DNA of 64,000 bases, from the NCBI RefSeq assembly GCF_027943255.1, contig NC_072893.1, forward strand, positions 119,225,784 to 119,289,783. Direction: 5' to 3'. This stretch comes from Anastrepha obliqua. Taxonomy: Eukaryota; Arthropoda; Insecta; Diptera; Tephritidae. Under the pieces are notes generated by a model. The model was not told where the DNA came from, did no database searches, and saw only the letters and a list, made by a program, of their open reading frames with translations. Of this stretch, positions 11,449-24,412 are shown in pieces. The position numbers were made by a program, and so were the translations under genes. The first letter of the stretch is position 1. Each line of letters opens with the position of its first letter.

Positions 11449-13180
11449 GCAACGCCACTTAAAAATATATTTTTATTAAAGCATTGTGAAATACCTTTCG
11501 TTTGATACCCATATCCGAATATTTAGTTCAGTTTTGAAAAATATTTATATATCTTAAAAAAAACAAAGACATTTGGCAACTACGTTCAAAAACTATTTAG
11601 CATCAAAACTTTCTTAAACATATTCCCCCTTACTACCATTTTCAATTCCCTTTTGTAGTTAAGTAAATTATAATTTTCCATTAAAAGTTACTTGGCAACG
11701 TCACATCAAAATATTTCTTAGTTATTAAAGTTTTTTGAAAACCCTTTGTTTGATACCCATATCCGAACGTTTAAGTGAGTGTTGGGATTTATTTATATTT
11801 CTACAAAAGAAAAAAATTAAAAATATATTTTTATTAAAGCATTGTGAAATACCTTTCGTTTGATACCCATATCCGAATATTTAGTTCAGTTTTGAAAAAT
11901 ATTTATATATCTTAAAAAAAACAAAGACATTTGGCAACTACGTTCAAAAACTATTTAGCATCAAAACTTTCTTAAACATATTCCCCCTTACTACCATTTT
12001 CAATTCCCTTTTGTAGTTAAGTAAATTATAATTTTCCATTAAAAGTTACTTGGCAACGTCACATCAAAATATTTCTTAGTTATTAAAGTTTTTTGAAAAC
12101 CCTTTGTTTGATACCCATATCCGAACGTTTAAGTGAGTGTTGGGATTTATTTATATTTCTACAAAAGAAAAAAATTAAGTGGCATCTACCCACAAAAATT
12201 ATTTAGCATTAAAACTTTCTTAAACATCTTTCTTTTGATATCCATATTTGGCCATTTAATTTATTAAATTAGGTGGCAGCACCATTCAATGCGAATAAAA
12301 CCATTCTGGTTATAAGCCCGGGGGAAGAACCCATGCAATGCTATTCTTCTTATATAATTTTTCTGTGAAAGTTACATGGCAACGCCATTCGAAACTATTT
12401 TTTTATTAAAGCTTATATTTCTACAAAAAAGAAACAAAATGAGTGGCAACTACACTTAAAAATTATTTTGCATCAACACTTTCTTAAACAACTTTCTTTT
12501 GATATCGATATACGGCCATTTAATTTAATACTTATTTTCAAAATTAGGTGGCAACACCATTTATAGCGAGTAAAACGATGCCGGCCATGAAAAAAAATAA
12601 TACAATGCTAATTTTCATTATGCGCGTTAAAGTTAAAGTTTCCCATTTTTCTAAGAAGATTAATTATATTAAATTTTTAGATAGGTGGCAACCCTATTTG
12701 AAAATATGTGTGCCTGAATAGCCTTTATTTGATATCATATTTCGATATTTAACAAAACTTCCTTATTTAATTAATTTAATTTTTTATATAGGTGGCAAAC
12801 CTTTTTGGAAGCTCGGAAATAAGTTTATAAGTTAGCGCCAACTTCCTGGAATAACACAACTTGTGTATATATCGATGTATTCGAGTTTCGAGAAAAAGTC
12901 GGCTAACAACGAGATATACCGGCATTCCTTGACACTCATGGTCCTCGTTAAAAAAAAAAATTCCGATGTTGCTGCCATCTCATAAATGGCGTCAAGCAGT
13001 TAGTCATTAAAAGAAAATGTTTACTAAATAACTTTTATCAACAACGCTATGTTTTAGGAAATACTTTTTTTGGCTAAAAATTTAATTTGGAAATAATTGG
13101 AATGGTTTCTTTGGAAATAATTGTTTTTGTCAAATTTTAGGAAATTATTTTTTTCATATAGGTGGCAACCCTGTTTTTAG
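11449..13180. repeat. Array of diverged ~120-bp units with a GGCAAC box
   Basis: A TGGCAAC-(N)-CA box recurs about every 120 bp: 11450, 11572, 11693, then in the duplicated block, and again near 12180, 12274, 12377, 12442, 12549, 12685, 12793 and 13161. Many units also carry TTTGATACCCATAT or a derivative, and runs such as CTTTCTTAAACA. Spacing becomes irregular to the right as copies decay. No coding potential. This is an old satellite or the internal repeat of a non-autonomous element. Confidence 0.75.
11459..12174. repeat. Perfect 358-bp tandem duplication
   Basis: The blocks 11459-11816 and 11817-12174 read base-for-base the same by eye, and the identity carries on to about 12178. The block itself spans about three of the diverged ~120-bp units. 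Perfect identity within an otherwise decayed array means a very recent duplication, or an assembly or read-overlap artefact. Confidence 0.92.
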
Positions 13181-13399
13181 GAAACACTTTTTTTGCTAAA
13201 AATTTTGTTTGGAAATAATTGGAAATTTTGTTTGGAAATAATTCTTTTTGGTTGACATTTAAAAAAAATTGTTTTTAGCATAATCGTGGTTATGAATCAC
13301 AAAAATAAGAAAAATAAACGAGGGGTTCTTCAAAAATTACTTTGATTCTATTATTCAATATATTTTATCCTAAAAAAATAAGAAAAACAAACAATCTGG

Positions 13400-14330
13400 C
13401 TGCAGTTGGCGGAGATGTCTCAAACTTCTCCGCGCTTTGGCGGTGCATTCAAAAAGAAGGTGTATTGGAGTCTCCTGGGACTAGTCGCAGAAATGACAAG
13501 AATCGGTAAGCCATATCCCGATCATGTGCAAAGGACTACGAAGTATGAAGTGGCCAGTGAGAAAGCCCGTGAGCATTCTCAGTTTATCTTTCATAGTTTG
13601 GTGTCGGCTTAGCCTTAGTTCTTCACTCCTAAGCTTCTCATTGATGGTGTGTTGTCCCATAGCATGGCAGGGCTCGGGTCCTATTAATGGTGAGGCAGCA
13701 ACTTCTCTCGCCAATGCGTCCGCTAATTCGTTCTTAGTTATATTGCTATGTCCTGAGACTCGAATTAGCCGGATACGATTGTGTCTTCCCAGATTCAGTT
13801 TCTTGCTACACTAAAGGACCAGTGTGGACATAAAATCGTAAGACGACAGAGTCTTGAATATCCCCTGACTGTTGCTTAGAATGGCAATTCGCTCATTCCG
13901 GAAATTTCTGTCAAAGGTTATCTCTGCACATAGACAGATGGCATATATTTCGTCTTGGAAGTTGCTTGGAAAAATTATACATCGTCACAAAACGCTTGGT
14001 TCTGGGGTCATATATTCACGCGAATATGCATTCTACCAGTTAACCTTGTCGTCCAGTTCAACTCTGAACTGATTTACGAATGCAATGATTTTAGTAATAT
14101 CATCTCTGAGACGCTAAGTAATTGGGAGTTGCGGAGTTTCCGCTGCCGAAGGCTTCCCTGATAATATTCGACAGGTTAAGCTTTGCTGATTAGCTGATTG
14201 TTGAATAACTACTTGCATATGAAGCGGTGTCAGCTTAAGCATCTTCTCCATCGCCGCTGTAGGGCAGACCCGCATCGTCCCCGTCATGCATACGCATGCT
14301 GTGCGTAACAATAAACAGAGCTCAGTATCA
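13400..14330 (-). pseudogene. RNase-H-bearing LINE, 3' part
   Basis: On the minus strand, from 14.3 kb downward, the readable order is MTGTMRVCPTAAMEKMLKL (end of the RT region), then RNase H from DEIYAICLCAEITF through AILSNSQGIFKTLSSYD to SGHSNITKNELADALAREVA. Then comes LRMLTGFLTGHFILRSP with SCHFCD, the Cys motif downstream of RNase H. This order is typical of I/LOA-type LINEs. The frame shifts at about 14100 and there are several stops. It is truncated before the RT palm and after the Cys motif. Confidence 0.8.
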
Positions 14331-16409
14331 TGAAACTGAAAAGACCAGAGACCAGAGCTCAGTTTCATGAAACTGAAAGGAAAAACTTTAAAGAAGTGGA
14401 AGCTGAAAGTCAGTTTTGTAGCTAAAACTAAGCTTTCTCCCTAAAATTCTAAAATTCAAAACTTAAGCTTTCTTGTGCTGAAATTTCATAGCTTCGTTTT
14501 TTACCCGATCAGCTGTGAGCCTTGATTGAATGTTATTAATTCTAATAAAAAATAGTTGAAGTTAGATTTATGACTTGCAAGTTTTATTAATGTTTTTTTT
14601 AAATCATCTCTCCTTTAGTGCGAAATTGGTCTTTATTAACTTTAAAAAGTCGCTTGGCTAAAAGTTTTTTTTTTATTTAATTGGTTAAAATATTTAAAAG
14701 GTGTATTATTTCATTATTTACTCAAGCAAAACAAACAGGCACGACCTCCACCGGCAACACAATCGAGAATTTCCGCTCAATAAATTGCAGAAGGAAGCTA
14801 GCGAATAAAACTTAAATAAATATTATGAAAAAATGCCAAATAAAATGTACCTTGAAAGTGGGTGAGCAAAGCATTTGGCAGTACGAGCGTGGCTGGCTGC
14901 TCACATCCCTGACTTACTTGACAGTTGCACGCCGAAAAGAAATGGTCAAGGTTGTAGCAGAAATAAAATTCGCAAAAAAAAGAAAAAAAAACTAAATTGT
15001 GTACCTTTCCGGTTGCTTTTTTTTGTTTTGGTTTTTCGGTTTTTATTTTTGCCTCTGTTGTAGTAAGAAAAACATTGTTGGTTAAGCAAAGTGGCAGTTG
15101 AAAAAATTGCACATTTCCTTTTACATCATTTATCTTTATTTGCTACATTTCGCAATTTCCAAAAATCTGTGTGTGTGCGCGTAGCTAAACATAGAAACAC
15201 TCAAATGTAGTACATTTGAACTGTAAACAAAAAAATGTTGCTTACACGCACACTTGCACGTACACCTTCAGGCACACATACACGTGTGGGCTTTCGTGGC
15301 AACGAAAATTCAACACCCTGTCGAGCTTTCACTCAAATCAGCTGGCTCGGCTGCTTGTCTTGTTAGCCTTTGGTGTACCAGCGTTTTACCGCAGGTTTTC
15401 TCTAATTCACTTTTATACTTTTATTTGCTTGTTTTTATTACTCTGTTTTTTCAACTTTTGTCCGACTTCCGCTGACTGTCTGGCAGACATCTTTGTGTAC
15501 ATCTGCTCAGTAGCTGGAGTTTTTTCCACTTTGTGACGCGTTAAAGCCAGAGGCTACAAAGTCTGGCAGAAAGTGTAACTATTTTCTATTTAGAAACATT
15601 TGTTTGTGTGTGTGTGCATGTGTATGAATGTTGTTTTTGTGTGTATAGTAGAGCAAGCACAATATTACTTAATCAGTGTTGACCAACAAAAGTAGCCTGC
15701 AAGGCAAAATGAATGTAGGCAGACTAAGTTTTTTCTGAAAGTAATAAATGAGAAGAGTCAGAGTCTCACTGAAACTTGTGTAAGACAAATTTAAAGTGCG
15801 AGGAAAAGTAATATTTCAAGTGCTTCAAACATAATCTGCTTTATATTTCTTTCGATGGTGGTTGAATGCTTATTTAAAACCCTGCGCTGCCTGCTATATT
15901 TCTTAGACTTTGCGCACAGGGTAATACAACATTTTTCTTCAGAGTAGACAATTTCCACTTGACCACTAAAGAGATGTGCAACTTGATAGCTGATCCTACG
16001 AAAAAATGCTTCTCAACTCACACTTTTAATCTCCTTGCTTTTGCTTCATGTTGGTGATGCTGTTAACCTTTATTCGAGACTGGGTAAGTCATCAACATAT
16101 GGATAATCCTAGTGGGGAGTAAGAGAACAAATAAAGCAAGGTGAACACCGTCCGACGATGGATTAAGCTCTATTCAAATAACTGAAGAAACCCGCGAATT
16201 GAATGCTCAATTTAAATTTTTTTTCTTAATTTCCGCCATTTTCCGATGCGTTTGATGAAGCAAAAGTGAGGTTTTCAAGCAGCATTCAATTTCAAAACAG
16301 CTTCCACCTTACAAACCGCTGGGGCCAGCCGCAATTATTTCCGTTGACCCCCAACATAACCTGGATCTAGACCCATTAAGGCTTGTGTTGATCTTTAAGG
16401 CGGCTATCC
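14331..16409. other. Intergenic DNA, no gene recognised
   Basis: AT-rich with A-runs near 14975-14990 and GT-rich stretches near 15165-15185 and 15605-15650. The 104- and 106-codon frames at 14798-15536 are biased to Phe, Leu, Cys and His and show no motif. Confidence 0.6.
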
Positions 16410-16410
16410 G

Positions 16411-16561
16411 GTCTATTACATCCCCATTAAGTGGGCTGAGGTAAGAATGGCTTTCCTCCCCGAAGGAAAACAAACACACATACGGCCTATTACGTCCTCA
16501 GAAAGTGGGATGAGGTAAGAATGGCTTTCATTTTCGAAGGAGAAAAACCCACACATACGAT
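16411..16561. repeat. Two-copy 74-bp tandem repeat
   Basis: Copies start at 16411 and 16485, each with G(T/C)CTATTAC, AAGTGGG-TGAGGTAAGAATGG, GAAGGA-AA and a CACACATACG end. Their origin is unknown; it is immediately followed by a mariner scrap. Confidence 0.75.
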
Positions 16562-16579
16562 GCCGAAGGCCGCTTAGCA

Positions 16580-16735
16580 TATCATCTTTCTTGTTAAAAT
16601 CGCTTGAGCGAGGCATCCAAGGGAGTCAAGTCTGTAGAAACGAGTTAAAAACTTATTTCTATTTCTATAAATTTTGCGATCACAACTGCTGAGGCATGAG
16701 TTGGTGCGTTGTCGTGATAGAAAAGGAAAAGTACT
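16580..16735 (-). pseudogene. Mariner transposase scrap
   Basis: On the minus strand the second catalytic block LFYHDNAPTHA is readable at about 16692-16730. It is followed by SAVVIAKFIE and, after a stop, by TDLTPLDASLKRF, matching the third catalytic block (SPDLAPCDFFLF type). About 31 residues separate the two Asp, versus 34 expected in DD34D mariners, so a few codons are lost. The N-terminal half is not recognisable and no terminal repeats were found. Confidence 0.55.
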
Positions 16736-16959
16736 CGATTTTCTCAATTCAAACGAATGCCAAACACATAGAAATAGACTAAAAATAGGCCGAGAAATAT
16801 AGACAAAGAGAAGTAAGAGAAAGAGAAAATAGACATAGAAATACACCGACCTGGCTGAAATTTCGAGTGTGTTCTTACAAGAGATGCTACCAAATAACCA
16901 TAACCTCGATGCGCGTATTACCATCTCTCTGACTTTGGGCGTACTTTTCAAATGACCCT

Positions 16960-18395
16960 CGTAAACAGTGCATTAGTATCGTTTATAGAACGAATGCTAA
17001 ATTGACAGATGCTAAGTGCAGAATTAGACGGAACTTCAATCAAGAAATTTCTGGTTAGGGATACGCCTCGTGGTGGGGTAATCTCACCACTGCTGTGGAA
17101 CTTGGAGGTCAATAGTCCTCGTCCGAAATTTGACGATATAAAAGGAAAGATAATTTCGTTCGCCAATGATATTCTAAATGCAATCTCGGGTAAACACCTT
17201 CAAACCTTGTACGATCTTCTGCAAGGATCTCCCCACAAACTGTCACTTCATTGTAACAGATGAAAATTGGAAGTCAATCCGGAAAAAGGGGATCTGAAAA
17301 TCTTTAGCAGGCAGATCAGCATTTAGAATAAATAAGACACCTACCTACCTAAGACACCAATTCCTACACAAATTTCCATAGCGGGGAAAGCTTACAGAGT
17401 TAAAGAAGAGGCGAAATATCTAGACCTTGTGCTGGATAGGTAATTAAACTACCACTCGTACATAAGGTACGCAAAGCCATGACAGCCTTGTACTCCTGCA
17501 GCAGATCAATTGAAGAAAAATGGCGAATAATTCAAATCGAGAATAATTCACTACCTCTATACAGCGGTAGTTAGGTTAATTCTCTACTACAGCGTTTTAC
17601 CCTGGTAGGACGCCATTGAGAAGGGTGTGAACTTTAAGAGCGTGTGACATTGTACTCCCTTCCACTAGATCTGGAGGCGAAACACCCCACCAACAGCTTG
17701 AAAATACGACTCAAAACAACGAAACTTAAACATGACACTTAAAAGAAGTGATCAAACCATAGTGACGGCCACGGAAAGACCCTTACCGATATTTTAGTGT
17801 TCCTCGGAATCGTGGGCTACGCACTCTCACCCACAACTGCCACGACGTTGTTCACAACCCTTCTATCCTCAAGAGAGGAGCAGAAAGAGTATGTTTTTTA
17901 TTAAGGTAAGTCTATCCATGAATACACATATGCCGCAAAGCTCGAAGGTAGTGTGGGCGGAGGCGTCTATTCCGAATATCTCGGGGTGTCCTTCAGTTTT
18001 TGGCTCCTCAGCTGCTGCAGTGTTTTCCAGACTGAACTGGTGCCAATAATTAAGGCAATGCCCCTGGTAGAGAGTGATGCGATGTCGCGAAATTATATCT
18101 GCATAGTCAGGGGGTGACAAAAATCCCTCTCAAAGCAGTCGGCAACCTCCAAGGTACGAATGAAATGTTGCACACCACTTAATGAGTTGGCTGAGTCCTT
18201 TCACCCGAGGTGAATTGTAGGGTCGATGAACTAGCCAAACTCGGCAGCGCGCTTCCAAACGAAAATATTGAAAATGATATTGGTATACCCTTACCCAGTT
18301 TTGCCAAACTCTCAACAAAAAACTGCCACATCTCTTATTACGTGACGAAATTCAAAATCGCTGAGAGCCGATTAATGGTCTGTTGCTGGCCCTAT
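16960..18395 (+). pseudogene. RNase-H-bearing LINE: RT and RNase H remains
   Basis: The RT part begins near 16970 with FIERMLN, then RDTPRGGVISPLLWNLE and FANDIL at 17158-17175, where YADD has become FAND. Next come GKHLQTLYDLLQGS and EEAKYLDLVLDR. RNase H follows: KLEGSVGGGVYSEYLGVS at about 17935, FQTELVPIIKAMPLVESDAM near 18030, and RVDELAKLG at 18219-18246. Stops and frameshifts separate every segment, so the element is dead. It resembles the 42.7-kb and 37.6-kb LINEs. The 18396 LINE fragment abuts or interrupts its 3' end. Confidence 0.8.
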
Positions 18396-18916
18396 CCAAT
18401 TCATTAGTAAAGTCTTCTCTCAATGAATAGAACTAACACTCTACAAGCTTCTCATTATGCCCTTCGTCTTAACGTATGGCGCAGAAACTTGGACGATGGC
18501 AGAATGTGATAAAGCGTCAATTGGAGTGTTTAGGATAAATATTCTGCGAAAGATTTTCGGACTTTTGCACGTTGGCGACGGTGAGGACCGCGGGCTAGGA
18601 ACCATTGATCTATATATGAGCTTTACGACGCCAAAGATATAGCACAGCGAGTAAAGATCCAGCGGCTTCAGTGGCTGGGTCATGCCATTCGAATGGATAC
18701 AAACGCTCCGGCTCTGAAAGTATTCAATGCGGTACCAGCTGGTGGTAGCAAAGGAAGTGGAAGGCCTCCTTTTCGTTATCAAGTGAAAAATGACTTGGCT
18801 TCACTTGGTGTGACCAACTAGCGCCAGTTAGCATGAGAAAGAAACGACTGGCGCGCTTTGTTTAACTTGACCAAAATCGTTTAAGCGGTTATCTCGCCAA
18901 TCAAGAAGAAAAAGGA
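18396..18916 (+). pseudogene. Second copy of the piggyBac-nested LINE family, 3' end
   Basis: Reads ELTLYKLLIMPFVLTYGAE, NILRKIFG, QRLQWLGHAIRMDTNAP and NDLASLGVTN, closely matching the minus-strand LINE at 4463-5966. Two stops fall in the last 25 codons. The 3' end keeps the conserved terminal module: AACTTGACCAAA (18864-18875), a 17-nt spacer with hairpin potential, CTCGCCAATCA (18893-18903), then an A/G-rich tail. The 5' end is truncated and its 5' junction lies within another LINE. Confidence 0.85.
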
Positions 18917-20869
18917 GATAAGAACAATAGAAACAAAGCGCTGCACTGCATAATCTCAAACCAAAATCAGGCAGCTTATAAAGCAGCTAAGTATTAAAAG
19001 GGAATTGCCATAGCTTAATCAGCCTTTTACAACCGAACGCGTATTTTCTCCTCAACGCAATCCATACAAATCGCTACCACGTCATAAGTGCCCACGCTAA
19101 ATCAGCTAAATCATGGCCGTAAACGTAGTTAATCATCTTTTAGCTGCTTTTGAGAATTTCGCTTGTATGTCGTCGCAAATTTTAACAGCAGGATATGCAA
19201 CAAAACCGAGCAGTGATATTTTTATAAGCTTGTAAAATATCTTTATATGTGATATGACAACTATATGCATCACTTGTGACAGCTATATGCATCACATATG
19301 TAACTTGAAGCATCTATGAAGATATCCATATAAGTCAGTTAATCGAATACAGTGCAACGGCATGACAACGTCATAATGTCAAGCGATAAAAATTCATCAC
19401 GTTTTTGTGGCTGTTACCATCCCATTGCCGCTCACTGCCTTAATCACACTGATTATATGAGATATCATAAAATTAAATACAAATCAATCATAAGCTTTGC
19501 GTACACTAATATAACTTATACACACACACTTATAGTACATACAAACAAAGCAATGCTGTGTCATATTGGTCAACAAACTCATGCTAGCTCGGTTGACTGA
19601 GGAATGAGTAGAGAAGGAGTCGAGAGGGAATGTAGAGGGAGTGGAGTGGGAATAGAGAGTGCCTCTTCATTGCATGCAGTGTTTGTACACATACTTATCC
19701 ATACATATAAACTACGCTTACGAGCATTATTATGTCCACTCGCAATATACTTCATCATCATGTGCCATCAAGCGGCTTAATGGCGTACGCGTATCGTAGA
19801 TGTGTCGTCAGCACTTGAAAAAAAAGCCAAAAAAAATAAACCAAAAAAAAAAGGAGGAAACAAAAACACATACATATACTTATGTAAGTGCGAGTGGGTG
19901 TGTGACTGCAAAGAGATATAAAACTCAGCTCGGCACATCACTTCACATCTCACTTGTCCTCCCGCCAGCGAAACACTTGATTTTTATTTCATTGCTTTGT
20001 AAGTGTATGCGATATGCGTACATGAGGCTGAAAAAGGAATTTGGTGAAAGACAAAAAATTTATACACAAATACTCTCGTAGATTGTAACAGCGTACTAAG
20101 CCACGCATGACAAAAGCATGTCATTGCCGTACAATGGTAATTCTGCCGCCCGAACGGCAATCCACACAAGCAACGCTTAAAGAGACAAAAAGTGCGTTGA
20201 GTGACAGAAAAGAAGGCTTTTCTCATACGACAAATAAATGTATGTAGATAAAAAATATTTCATACGCATCTACACACACACACATGCATAAATATATAAT
20301 TGCTTTCATGTACCATATGCAATTCGGCGAGCTTCTGGTGTCATGCCGCACAAAACAGGAAAACCAAAAAAAAAAAAACAAGGAAAGTAAAAAAAGAATC
20401 AAGCGCACATAGCTTTCTGTTGGACAAAAGCCGTTCAAATGATAGAGCGCTTAAATCAGCAACGATCCGGCTTAATTTATTGCCACAGCAAAACGAAAAA
20501 GGCTGTAGGCTACGCACAATAGACGCACTAACTAACACATACTCACGCGCTGGCATATTCACATAGTCAATGTGGCAAAGGGGGGACATGTGGCACATAA
20601 GTAAGCAAAATTGCAATGACATCGCGCATATGTCTATATGAAAAGGGTTTGTAGTTATGTGCTTCTGAAAAAGGCCAAGCCGGAAAGTACTTAGAAAGCT
20701 GATCTCCGTTTTTCTCCAAAGGGTAAGCTGAGATTCGCTAAGAAATAGTTACCTTATTTGGATGCCTGCCCAAAGAAACATAAGTCAAAGCGAATATGGC
20801 GAAGCAGCAGTTGCATAATGCAAAGAGCAATCGAGTTGAAAATTATTTAACCGGCTGGTTTGAGCTGCG
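18917..20869. other. Intergenic DNA, no gene recognised
   Basis: Contains ATGCATCAC-type short direct repeats at about 19262-19300, an A-rich run at 19818-19860, and CA-rich microsatellite near 20272-20286. Short frames on both strands lack motifs. Confidence 0.6.
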
Positions 20870-21980
20870 TAGGTCTTCAACTTGTCCATGATCACTCTCA
20901 CAATTCCTGTCAAGTGGAAAGCGGGGAGAACTAGTAGGGTTGCCCAAGTTTTCAGTAGTGGATGGTTTTCCCTGAAACCTGGGAAATCTGTTAACACAGG
21001 GGAGTCATATCGTCCAGATAACCTTGTAACGCAAAAAAAAGTTGGCAGCAAGGATAGTAATAAAACTGCGGAGCTTAGAATGGGAGCGCAAAGCGGAAGC
21101 AAAATGATTGCGACCGATCTAAAACACCCAGCAGATGCGTCCCTCAAAGAAGCCATTTTAAAACAGATCTCCTGTGGGGGTGACTGTATTCACGAACAGA
21201 CGACAAGCACGAACGCATGAGGTAAAGCCTCAAGACGAAGCCAAACAGACGCCAAGTCGCTATCGAGTAATGATATTGCAAGACTAATGGAGACTATCGA
21301 TAACGTATAACCCCAATAGGCAATTAGGAGAGGAACCTGGACGCAGATACCTGGTATTTCTGAAAGCATAAACACGGCTCCACCTTGATGTAATGCTCCT
21401 CGCAGTCGCAGGGTGGAATTAGCCGAGAAGGGCGGAATGTTATGGGATTTGTGGGAGCATGCCTCACATACCACTGGTTGGATGGCACTTTTGATGATGT
21501 TTCTGATATTTTCGATTTTAATTCCCTCTGGAAAAAATGAAAAAACCCGCCCGAGAGGACTGTCCTAGTAGCGTTAGACTTGCAGAGGGCTTTCTGTACA
21601 CTCAGCCACTACACGCAACTAGATGATGTTCAGCAGTCGACTTCGCGCCGGGAATGTATATGGGGTCCGCGAACTATCTGAGTGGTTGCCAATCGTCAAT
21701 CAAATTTCGAGATTAGAGCTCAAAACAGTGGAGGATAAAGCAAAGTGAATCGCAGGGTGGTGTCCTTTCACCTTTGCTTTTCAACTCCTAAATCTGGAAG
21801 CTCTCCCACCCACCAGAGGGAGTGTCACTGGTCTCCTACGATGACTTGTGCTTAAAAGTGAATGTTGATCTCGCCAGCCTTTTTCGCTTTTTCTCTACGA
21901 GGAGTCTCCAATTTTCTAGGCCTCAACTTTGAAGGCTTCCTTTGCGTTGGAGAGATCAGGTGGGGAAGGACTCGCGCCAA
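20870..21980 (+). pseudogene. Jockey-like LINE, scattered RT remains
   Basis: The start is IPVKWKAGR followed by KPGKSVNTGESYRP (about 20905-21020), the first RT block. After an unrecognised stretch (21040-21540), RT resumes with VALDLQRAFCTLSH near 21575 and QGGVLSPLLFN near 21755. Then come PPEGVSLVSYDDLCLKVN (about 21810-21865) and LASLFRFFSTRSLQ. The palm motif YADD is degraded to SYDD. The order of blocks is correct, so this is one decayed element with an insertion or a highly diverged middle. Clade judged from the LSPLLFN and FFSTRSLQ blocks. Confidence 0.7.
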
Positions 21981-24412
21981 TCAAGGCGAAGAATAACGAC
22001 TGTATCTAAAAATCCCAATCTTCCAAAAGTTTGAATGTGATAAGTGGGTCCATTAGGAAACTAATTTGGCGCGCATTGCCAAATTATTTGTGATCTTTTT
22101 AAACTATTTTTGAAATATCTCAAATATTTAATTCCATTTTTATATACTCCAGTATTTTAATAGCAATCAAAGTTAATTTTGAAAATTTTCTCTCCCTATT
22201 TCGTCTCACTTTTCCAATGCAGCAGTAAAAATTAAATAAATAAATTACATATCTTTATGCTTATCAACTTTACATAAAATATTTCTTGAGCTAACACTTT
22301 GTGCTTACGCATTTAGCATGTAATATTTTTTACGGTTCACCTTCCACCCCAATTCGCTTTAATGTTTCTTCGCACTGTGGCGCACTACGTATGAGTAACA
22401 TTTGGACACTAATTGACATGTTTCCCCAAAACGACTAATGATGCCTGTAAGCTTTTGATGTGTCAACAAAAGTTTCGTATTCGTCCGTTTGCCAATCAAC
22501 ACTTGATGCCAATTGTGCTAAATGATTAACGAATACGCAGCAATGCAAACAATGCCCAAACAAGCGCGTATACCTCATATGTTGGAAACTTCCATGCTTT
22601 TACACTGATAAGCCTATAAATGTATGCATAAAGTGCCAATCGTGTGAAAATTTATGAGAAGAGCAACGGTCTACGTTGCCATAGCAAACTCTTAGCCGAA
22701 TTTAGCGAAGGAAACTGAAAACGAATCGTACAAGAGTAAAAGTTTTTCTTCCTCCGGGAGGAGGGTATTAGGTGCTATTCAGTGACAGAAAGCGCGTTAA
22801 TGAGAGAGAAACAGAGAAGGAGGAAGAAACTAAGCTGGAATAAGAACATAGAAAGTTTGAAAGCAATGCCACAAGTTAAAAACTGGCAAAGGTTGTATAA
22901 CTGTATTCAAGGTTGTACATGCGTACATTTGTATTGCAGTAGGAGTCGGGGTAATGCTGCGTTTAGGGTAACATGAAAGTCCCACTGCAGTTATTGTCGC
23001 AGTAAAAAGCCGAAAATAAAACCAAAGTGCGCTCACGCGTACGTACGTACGTACGTGTTACGCAGTAACTATTAAAAAGGTCATTAAAAATGGAAACATG
23101 AAGTGGGAAAACGTAGGCAACCATTGAGCGACGAGTGGAAAAAATACCAATCGTCGACAGCTGTGCGACGCAATGAAAAGTATGTTTTGCAAGGCTGCCA
23201 AAGTGCGGGCGAAATTCACTAGTAGCAGGGCGAAAAAATTGTTCGAAAGTATATATACTTTTAAGTGGATAGAGTGAATTGAGTGCGAGAGTGCGATTAG
23301 CAGTGTGCGTAATTGCAATGGACTCGTGCTAAGCATGTGCGAGTGTAAGTTTTTGGGTAGTAAAATGGGATGTGTTCTATGCAGCAGACAGATGCAATTG
23401 CGTTTAGTATTGTATTGAAGAATTGAATAGAGAAAGGGGGTTTCCTGTGAAATAATACATTTTAAGATGTGGATCGTATATGGAGTGTAAGTGGAACGTA
23501 TTTAAATTAGCAGAAATTAACTAAATATAGCTACTTTGTATATATTCCACTGAATTACGTAACTCTGGTTAAACGCACATTTGTGGAACATAAATTAATG
23601 TCGGTCAAATTGTGTATATTTACTAAAAATGGTCCAAAATAGCAATTGTATTTCGAATTGTATTGAAATTGATGTCAAAACTTATGTGGAACGTATTTGG
23701 TAATTAACTAATTGGCATATTTACGTGGCTAAAATTGGTTGCGATATGTAAGGACATACACTTTTGAAACATTTTAAAGCTCTATTAATTTAACATGGCA
23801 CGGTTTTGAGTGTTCATTTTCTTTCGAAAACAAATTACAATGTTCTACTGAGAGTTCAATGGGAAATGTGAACATTTGTAGTTTGGCGCCATTGTCAATA
23901 AGAAAGAGCATGTAAGCTACGCATGACAAATGAAGCAGTACCTTCAAGCATTATTCAAACATATGTATGTATGCACAAAAAGAGTTTTGTACAAAGTTTA
24001 CTACGGCGCTTAAATTTCGCTGCATGGGAAACATTTTTTTCCTGTAGAGTATTAAAAAAATACCCCTCTAAATATGCAAAATAGAATTTTTCATGCAGAA
24101 AGGATGTGGAATGTATGTGATCTATGTGGATTCCATGTAAAACTTATGAAAACATTATTAGTAAGTATAATATTAAAAAAATATTAAATATGCAAAGTAC
24201 AAGGTTTCATCGAGATAGTATGTGGCATGCATGTGGACTGCATGTGGAACTTACGAAAATATTTTTTAGTATAATATTAAAAAATATTCCTATAAAAAAG
24301 CCTAGTAGAAGGTTTCATGGAGATAGTATGTGGAATGCATGTGGGCTGTATGTGGAACTTATGAGGGTCGCATTCTGATAACCCTATTTTTAGTGAAACT
24401 ATTCATATAATT
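21981..24412. other. Intergenic DNA with (GTAC)n tract
   Basis: No gene seen. A (GTAC)n self-complementary microsatellite lies at about 23038-23056. Degenerate TATGTGGAAC-type words, related to the 26-kb satellite, appear at 23470-23500, 23690, 24105-24150, 24220-24255 and 24325-24360. Confidence 0.6.
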
